From: Mermis nigrescens
Lineage: Eukaryota > Nematoda > Enoplea > Mermithida > Mermithidae
Assembly: GCA_036768485.1 (NCBI GenBank)
Contig: JAVLUZ010000617.1
Coordinates: 372,001-436,000, forward strand
Direction of reading: 5' to 3'
Length of the DNA stretch: 64,000 nucleotides
Below are positions 57,951 through 64,000 of this stretch, in pieces. Each line of letters begins with the position of its first letter. Positions within the stretch are counted from its first letter, which is position 1. Position numbers and translations under genes: made by a program. The notes beneath the pieces are model-generated. The model was given only the letters and a program-made list of their open reading frames with translations, was not told the origin of the DNA and searched no databases.

Positions 57951-58800
57951 TTACTGTTGTGTAGAAGAGCTTGAATTATAAGAACACTGACAAGATTTAA
58001 CATACAACTCCATAAAACTAGGCAACATACATCAGGAGAGGAGCAGCTAAAAATCGTAAATCCAAATGCGAAAATTACTCAAAGCATGATTATTCATACA
58101 AAGCGTCAAATTAAAATTACCCATTGTTTAATACACAAAAAATATTGCTTTCAAAATTCTATTACATACTTGCAAGGTACACCTAATAAAAAAGAATAGA
58201 ATGAAGCTTATTGTAAGATACTGCTCAGTGCTCGTGGAAGCATAGCCTGTTGCAGCATTGAATAAAAACATGCTGATAATGAAGGATTCATAGGAGCACA
58301 AGATCAGGGTCCAAAAGGGGCGAAAACGAGCAAATTTAGTGTTCATGCTTTTCCAGCAAGTTAAATAGAGAAAAAGATAAAAAAATAGCCTTTATCCATA
58401 CAGGCATACATGGACAAACCGTACAACTTTATTCAACCCAGCATCAATAGGGACCGAGTCGGTATCAAATCAAAAAGGATCTGTCAGAATCAATCGAAAA
58501 TTTAGCAAAATGCATGCAAATTGAAAAAAACGGAGGCAATACACGAAAATGACTCTAGAACCAATCAATCAGTCGATCCACCGGAAAAAGGAAGATAAAT
58601 TCAGGAAAATAAATGGAAAGGATTCGAAATTCAACTAATTAATTAACCAAACAATCAAATCAACCAATAAGCAACCTATCAGCCAACCGCTTTGTTAAAG
58701 GACAACCAGCCATAGACTTGAGCAGCTGGTAATAGGACAACTAGCCATAAAATTGAGCAGCTGGTTTCAATGGGAAGACCGGCCTTTGTCCATGTATGCA
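57951..58800. other. upstream of the transporter exon, nothing firm
   Basis: Could hold the 5' UTR or promoter of the transporter. Short CCAA-rich units (ccaaacaatcaaatcaacc) near 58640-58690 are the complement of the GTTG repeats found elsewhere. A frame at 58128-58346 (minus) has no family look. Confidence 0.4.
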
Positions 58801-58807
58801 TACAGGT

Positions 58808-59045
58808 AAAATGGTATATGTGAAGACTTGAAATTTCGGGTAGGGGGTTACCGCCCCAGCCATTTTTAAGAAACGGGGGCAAACGACCTACACTTTTTGG
58901 CCGAAAACGATCAAAAAAGACAAATTTTTCCAAAAATCGGGTGGTGGAGTGGTGGGGCGAGCAAACCTTTTCTGGCTCTGTGGGATTGTAAGGACAAGTA
59001 ACTTTTGGTGGGGAATTCCCCTATCTCCCTTTACGTGTATAAATA
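58808..59045. repeat. family I copy
   Basis: Runs from about aagacttgaaatttcgggta to cctatctccctttacgtgta, matching family I. No target duplication was seen. Confidence 0.5.
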
Positions 59046-59373
59046 GACAGCCCACACTCAAAGTTGGTTTTCCCTATCCCCTAAGTCGGATATTTTTTGA
59101 CCCCCTTATTTTTGGCTAAAAATTGAAGGTCTCCCTTCCGGCGAAAAATGACCGACGACCCCCATCTCAACCTTAAATTCTGATAGGAATGAAAATTCTC
59201 ACATGCACACGGTCAAGTTATGGGAAGAAGGTATCCCGAGTGTCCTTGCGGGGGGGTGAGTAAAAATAATTAATTTTTATGACTATGGCGCTAAAATAAT
59301 GAGTTTGTTAAGTTTTTATATATTTTAGTCGTTCCTTACCCCCATACCTGGGCAATGGATTTTGGTTCTGAAG

Positions 59374-59819
59374 CAGTTTCCCAAGGTCGAAAGTTCAGGG
59401 GGTGAAATCCCAAAATTTGAGAACACTAAATTTAGAGTTCTAGCCTTTTTTGCATGTCGAATATGAAAAATGACTAAAACATCCTATATATCATGTTTTA
59501 ATGTGAAATACTGCATTCCTAAATACTTTTTGTCTCATTCTGACTAGTTCCGTCACTCTTGTGAGTAAAAAACATAAGAATTCATCGGAAATTATGACTT
59601 TTCAACATAATTTTAACTTCATTCTACGTATTTTATAAATAAACAAAAAGAAATGTACTAGTCGGCGCGAAGCGCCGAAAATTTTTAACATCTTCGCTGC
59701 TTTTGTACCCAAAATCATTGCAGAAAATGTTTGATAGCTCAAAATCGTCCGACAATGATTCAAGTCTCGGACCCTGAGGTGGGGGTAATACTCCCCCTCA
59801 CCCCCTATGGGAATGTGTG
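59374..59819. mobile_element. MITE family L copy
   Basis: 446 bp with a perfect 8-bp duplication ttctgaag (59366-59373, 59820-59827). Ends CAGTTTCCCAAGG and CACACATTCCCATAGG (inverted). An exact hairpin module is at 59663-59675. Confidence 0.92.
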
Positions 59820-59848
59820 TTCTGAAGGTACCGGGGTCCCTTTTGTTG

Positions 59849-60350
59849 AGGTTGGTTGGTTGGTTGTTTGGCCGGTTGGCTGATTGTTTGGTTGGCTGGT
59901 TGTTTGGTTGGTTGGTTGGCTGGTTAGTTGGTTGGTTGGTTGGCTAGTTGGTTGGTTGTTTAACCGGTTGGTTGGTAGGTTGTTTGGTTGGCTAGTTGGT
60001 TGGTTGGTTGTCTGGCTGGTTGGCTAGTTGGTTGGTTGTTTAGCTGGTTGGTTGGTTGTTTGGTTGGCTAGTTGGTTAGTTGGTTGACTAGTTGGTTGGT
60101 TGAGCGGTTAGCTAGTTGGTTGGTTGCTTGGTAGGTTGTTTGTTTGATTGGCCAGTTGGTTAGATGTTTGGTTGGGTAGGTGGTTGGTTAGTTGTTTGGT
60201 TGGCTAGTTGGCTGGTTAGTTGGTCGGTTAGTTGGTTGGTTATTCGGCTAGTTGGTTGGTTGTTTGGCCGGTTGGTTGGTTGTTTGGTTGACTAGTTGGC
60301 TCGTTGGTTGGCCGGTTAGTTGATTGGTTGGTTGGCTAGTTGGTTGGCTG
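59849..60350 (+). repeat. GTTG/GGTTGTTT array
   Basis: About 500 bp of short units built from GGTTG with variants GGCTA, GTTT and GCCG. A longer unit of roughly 45-60 bp (ggttggctagttggttggtt) recurs. Strand-asymmetric, G+T only apart from rare A and C. Confidence 0.9.
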
Positions 60351-60662
60351 TATCATTTTCTCACTTCTTTTATTTTTGGGTCAATAAATTCTAGCCCCCC
60401 AAAATCAAAAACTGTTTTTTCTGGCGCCACCCAGCTAGGGTTCTGAAGGTACCGAAGTGCCTTCTGGCGCCGGGTATCATTCGAGAAAAATGAGTTTCGG
60501 AACCAGCGAACCGCGATAGGAGAAGCATAGAGGTGTTAGAACAAACGAAGACCAGCCAAGTGGCAGCCGCGGAAAGAAAACCGGAACGTTCAAGCTGCAA
60601 AGCTGATGGAAATATGACAGAGGAAAGAGTGAAGCAATCCTGAACCGATTAGTCATGTGATA

Positions 60663-61335
60663 AGTTTATTTGGAATAATAAAGAGACATGCGGATGTGTT
60701 TGACTCCTCGTAACTCATTATACTGTAACATATCACGTTTACCGCATTAGTGTAAAGGACCAGGAAGTAGGTAATTTTTACCCCCATGAGGTGGGTGCGG
60801 GGAAATGTGGGACGTTCAAAGTACAATGAAACAGACTATATGGAATAAAAAACAGACATGCGGATGTATTTTACTGCCTGTAACTCATTATACTGTAGAA
60901 TATAATTGTATATAGCATAAGTTTAAAGGACATTTACATAAAATCATGAAGTAGGTAATTGATAACACCATGTAATTTATACCCCCATTAGGTATGTGCG
61001 GGTAAATGTGGGACGTTCAAAGTACAACGAAACAGACTATATGGAATAAAAAACAGACATGCGGATGGGTTTTACTGCTTGTAACTCATTATACTGTAGA
61101 ATAGAAAGTAAATAGCATAAGTTTAAAGGACATTTACAAATAAACATGAAGTAGGTAATTGATAACACCATTAGGCGGATGTGTTTGACTCCTTGTAACT
61201 CATTATACTGTAGAATATCACGTATACCGCATTAGTTTAAAGGACATTTACATAAAATTATGAGGGAGGTAATTTTCAACCCCCAATAGGTATGTCCTGA
61301 TAAATAATGGACGTTCAAAGTTCAATGAAACAGAC
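60663..61335. repeat. tandem array of about 165-200-bp units
   Basis: Four units, each starting near ggaataaaaaacagacatgcgg and containing taactcattatactgta and acgttcaaagtacaa, then a family M end (TGAAACAGAC-TA). Unit starts lie near 60674, 60841, 61041 and 61172. Each unit ends at an M terminus, so the array may come from repeated M ends. Confidence 0.8.
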
Positions 61336-61962
61336 GATTCCATGATCCGAAATGATTGGTACGGATGTAGGAGGGACATAAACATTAGGGAGGAACGTAC
61401 TTATAGAAACGATAGAATATGGTATTAGTAAAAATTTGTTGAACACAAGTTTGGTCTTGTTACTGATCTTAGTAAAGCCTTAACGCATTTGATCAAGTAC
61501 CTTCCTTTATGAAAATTATCTAATCACAAATAGTACTGTATCACAGAAATCGAACTACTTTCTATATTCACCACAGGCGACGATGGGATTGGACAACATT
61601 TAAGAGACTGATGTGCGATTGGTAGGAAAAAGCGCAAAACTTTGTTTTTTTTAGACCTCTGCAAAATCCGTCAACAGCGAATCAAATTGATTTGCGCTAA
61701 ATTTTCTAGCATGACTGGAAAAATGACCTATAAAAAGGGGATGCAGAGCCCATGCGCGCGTAGTCAATTAGATCACAGTGTGCCGACGGGTGAATATGTT
61801 GGAAATGGGTGGCATGATTAATGTGTCAATAGTATGATGAATAATAGTTTGTAAAATCGCGATTTACATATTGTTTGCGCTGGAAATGAATTATAGATAT
61901 GAAGTGATACACTGCACAAATAATTACCTACATAAATGTTTGTTATTCAGGGAACGATTTAA
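61336..61962. other. upstream of the Merlin transposase, no clear end
   Basis: Likely holds the left part of the Merlin element, but I could not identify its terminal repeat. No other feature seen. Confidence 0.4.
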
Positions 61963-62968
61963 ATGAATTTATTAAAAATCGTGAAATTTTGCGAAGATTG
62001 TGATGGGTTGCCTGAGAAGCTGGCGGAGTTGGGACTGGTTCCACGCGCAGGCAAATACGACTGTCCAACATGTGGCGGGAAGATGGTTCTAATCAAGGAT
62101 GAATCATGGGTGGATGGATGGATATGGACGTGCCGGGCGCGTGTGTCGGTCAGGAAACAGAAGGCGCGGCCTTGCGGAGTGCGAGTGGGCTTGCGCAAGC
62201 ACACGCTTTTTGAGAATTCAAGTTACCGATTTGGAAAGTTCTTGGATTCGTCAATTTCTGGGTCGGAGGTGCAACTTTGCGATTTACTGGCGAACAGCTC
62301 GAGATGGCCCAAGAAAGTCTGGTCAACTGGTCATCTTACTGCCGGGAGGTCGTATTTGATGCATTCTTCACGAACCCAGAAAAACTCGGTGGCCCTGGGA
62401 AGGTCGTCGAGATCGACGAATCCAAATTTGGTAAGCAAAAATATCATAGGGGGCATTCTGTGGAGGGCCAATGGGTCTTCGGCGGCTATGAACGGGGCTC
62501 CAGTCGCGTGTTTATGGTAGCCGTCGAGGCCCGGGGGTCTGACACACTGCTACCCGTAATCCGAGAGTGGATTAACCCGGGTACGACGATTCTTTCTGAC
62601 TTTTGGAAGGCATATATATATGACTGCTTGGGAGACCATGGCTACATTCACATGAAAGTAAATCATTCTCTGAATTTTAAAGATCCTGACACACAGACAC
62701 ATACTAACGCCATTGAGTCCTCCTGGCGAGCAGCCAAGTCTAGTTTTGCATCGTCAGGGAGAATAAAGCACATGTACCCGGTAATCTAGCTCGGTACATG
62801 TTCCAAAAGCGATGCAAGGAAATGCAACTTGATCGCACGGTCGAGTTTCTGCGGATGGCTGGGCAGCTGTACAATCCGTGTAAGCCCAGTGCACCACAAT
62901 TTGACGAGGACAGGGACAGCCGCGAGGAAGTGGAGGACAGTGACAGCCACGATGAATTGGAGTTTTAG
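61963..62968 (+). pseudogene. Merlin (IS1016-like) transposase, two frameshifts
   Basis: Three overlapping frames make up one DDE transposase of about 335 residues. The first (61963 to about 62240) has the zinc-ribbon-like CPTCGGKM...WTCR and then RKHTLFENSSYRF. The second (about 62235-62778) has WSSYCREV, EIDESKFGKQKYHRGHSVEG, QWVFGGYERGS, LSDFWKAY and HTNAIESSW. The third (about 62775-62968) has NLARYMFQKRCKEMQLDRTV and a Glu/Asp-rich tail ending at TAG. The D of EID, the D of LSD and the E of AIES fit the catalytic triad of the ISXO2-like/Merlin fold. GC content is much higher than in the surroundings. Two single-base shifts inactivate this copy unless they are sequencing errors. Confidence 0.88.
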
Positions 62969-63047
62969 TATAGTAAGTTGTGTTGAAAACATATTTTCTG
63001 ATCATTCAGTTCAGCTTAAGACGGGCTTAGGCTTAGGCTTAGTTATG

Positions 63048-63182
63048 TGCCTTCACATTGGTGCCAGGGGATGATGTAAGCCTGAGTCAGATGGGGCAAA
63101 AATTGCGGAGCGAGCGAAGCGATTTTTGCCCCATCTTTGGCTTAGGCTTAGATCATCCCCTGACACCAATCTGAAGCCTCAA
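63048..63182. repeat. 135-bp palindrome
   Basis: Arms of about 60 bp (gatggggcaaaaattgc against its inverse, and ccaggggatgat with its inverse) around ggagcgagc. It lies just after the Merlin frame and could be part of the right terminal region. Confidence 0.75.
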
Positions 63183-63192
63183 ACAGCGCTTT

Positions 63193-63370
63193 TTAGGCTT
63201 CTAATCATCAGGAGCAGCACTATGAACCCAAGACATGCCCTGAACCAAGTTTGCAATATGCAAATTAGCCTAATTTGCATACTATGCAAATCAGGCTAAT
63301 TTGCATATCAAAACTTGGTTTCCGCAGCCAGTTTAGGTTTCTAGTGATGCTCGCGATGATTAGAAACCCG
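63193..63370. repeat. nested palindrome
   Basis: Inner arms 63243-63281 and 63282-63321 (AACCAAGTTT, ATATGCAAATTAGCC, TAATTTGCAT) are almost perfect inverted copies. Outer arms ggcttctaatcatc and gatgattagaaaccc flank them. Confidence 0.8.
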
Positions 63371-64000
63371 AAAAACGTACGTTTTGTAAGAAATTGAAAA
63401 TCAGTAATTACGAATATTTTCCCTGGCGCCACCCGGTGGCGTGCGCGGTGGGCGCGGCATTGCCCACCTGCACCCCCCTGTCACAACCCGTAAAAATGTT
63501 TTAATCTGCTGTATTTTACTCTTTTTGAATATTCGTGATTTAGTTTGCATGAAAACAAATGATAATAATAACAATGAAATGACTTAGAATTATCAAATAT
63601 GGACAGAATATTGGACAAAAAGTGTCTGAATGAATGGACAGAGTACTAATCAAAAAAATAGGCATTTCAGGCTTGCTGGCACGTTTGGCGCTCTGCCATA
63701 ATTCCAACAACAGGCTTTGGTCTGCAAATGGCCTAAGGGGGTATTCCCTTCATAAATTGTTGTAGGGGGTATATACTCCCAATACCTCACAGTGCATGAA
63801 AATTTGGCTATTTTAATTTCTCTCCGACTTTTATATACCCATTTTTTCTATTTTCCAATGATTTTCTAGATGGAAATTAGAACGAAGGATATAAAATATA
63901 TTCTATTTTTGTGAAGTATCTATCAAGAAAGAACCATTTCCAATAAAAAATTTGAAAAAAAACTTTCTCTCTTCCGCGTTTTTTACGCATTTTTCGACTG
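63371..64000. other. window end, nothing recognised
   Basis: AT-rich DNA with one short GC-rich patch near 63425-63480. No gene or repeat end was recognised. Confidence 0.4.

Noticed and set aside
58128..58346. 72-codon hydrophobic frame on the minus strand
   Set aside because: No recognisable motif and no supporting splice sites. It could be part of the transporter's upstream region but cannot be claimed.
59849..60350. CRISPR-like array
   Set aside because: No constant repeat plus unique spacers; it is a simple-sequence array in a eukaryotic genome.
63027..63045. Telomere-like TTAGGC units
   Set aside because: Only about three units, embedded in a palindrome. Too short for a telomere and not enough to infer a nematode.

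Overview
The window is nuclear DNA from an animal, most likely an invertebrate. It has GT-AG introns of 0.8 to 5.5 kb, AT-rich non-coding DNA packed with small cut-and-paste transposons, a tRNA-derived SINE, a Merlin transposase and an amino-acid-transporter exon. I cannot name the species. There are no bacterial operons, CRISPR arrays or rRNA genes.

1.5-45.8 kb: one plus-strand gene fills this stretch. I rebuilt 19 exons whose reading phases chain without a break into 1363 residues, with the 5' end outside the window. In order the product has a helical start, lysine-rich and acidic linkers, a Gln-rich helix, about 240 residues of coiled coil, long Gly/Ala/Gln/Ser low-complexity exons and a C-terminal RING-H2 finger. 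The last RING ligands sit on a 30-codon final exon at 45720-45809. The layout and the short tail after the RING fit a TTC3/DZIP3/RNF214-type ubiquitin ligase; that assignment is from memory of the family.

The introns hold at least ten non-autonomous transposon families. Most leave 8-bp target duplications and have CAG- or CA-type ends, as hAT elements do; a few sit between TA dinucleotides, as Tc1/mariner elements do. Several are nested three or four deep. Families with unrelated ends share a short hairpin module, GGCGC-TTC-GCGCC, which occurs at least 13 times exactly and many more times with one or two changes. Only one intron, of 66 bp, is free of repeats.

45.8-57.7 kb: repeats only. These include large hairpin-ended repeats with internal tandem units, a long-TIR element at 46.8-47.6 kb, an (AT)n tract, a 17-N assembly gap at 53078-53094, and a nested hAT complex at 53.1-57.1 kb.

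57.7-64 kb: a minus-strand start exon of an SLC7-type amino-acid transporter, a 0.5-kb GTTG array, a tandem array of about 200-bp units, and a frameshifted Merlin transposase followed by two palindromes.
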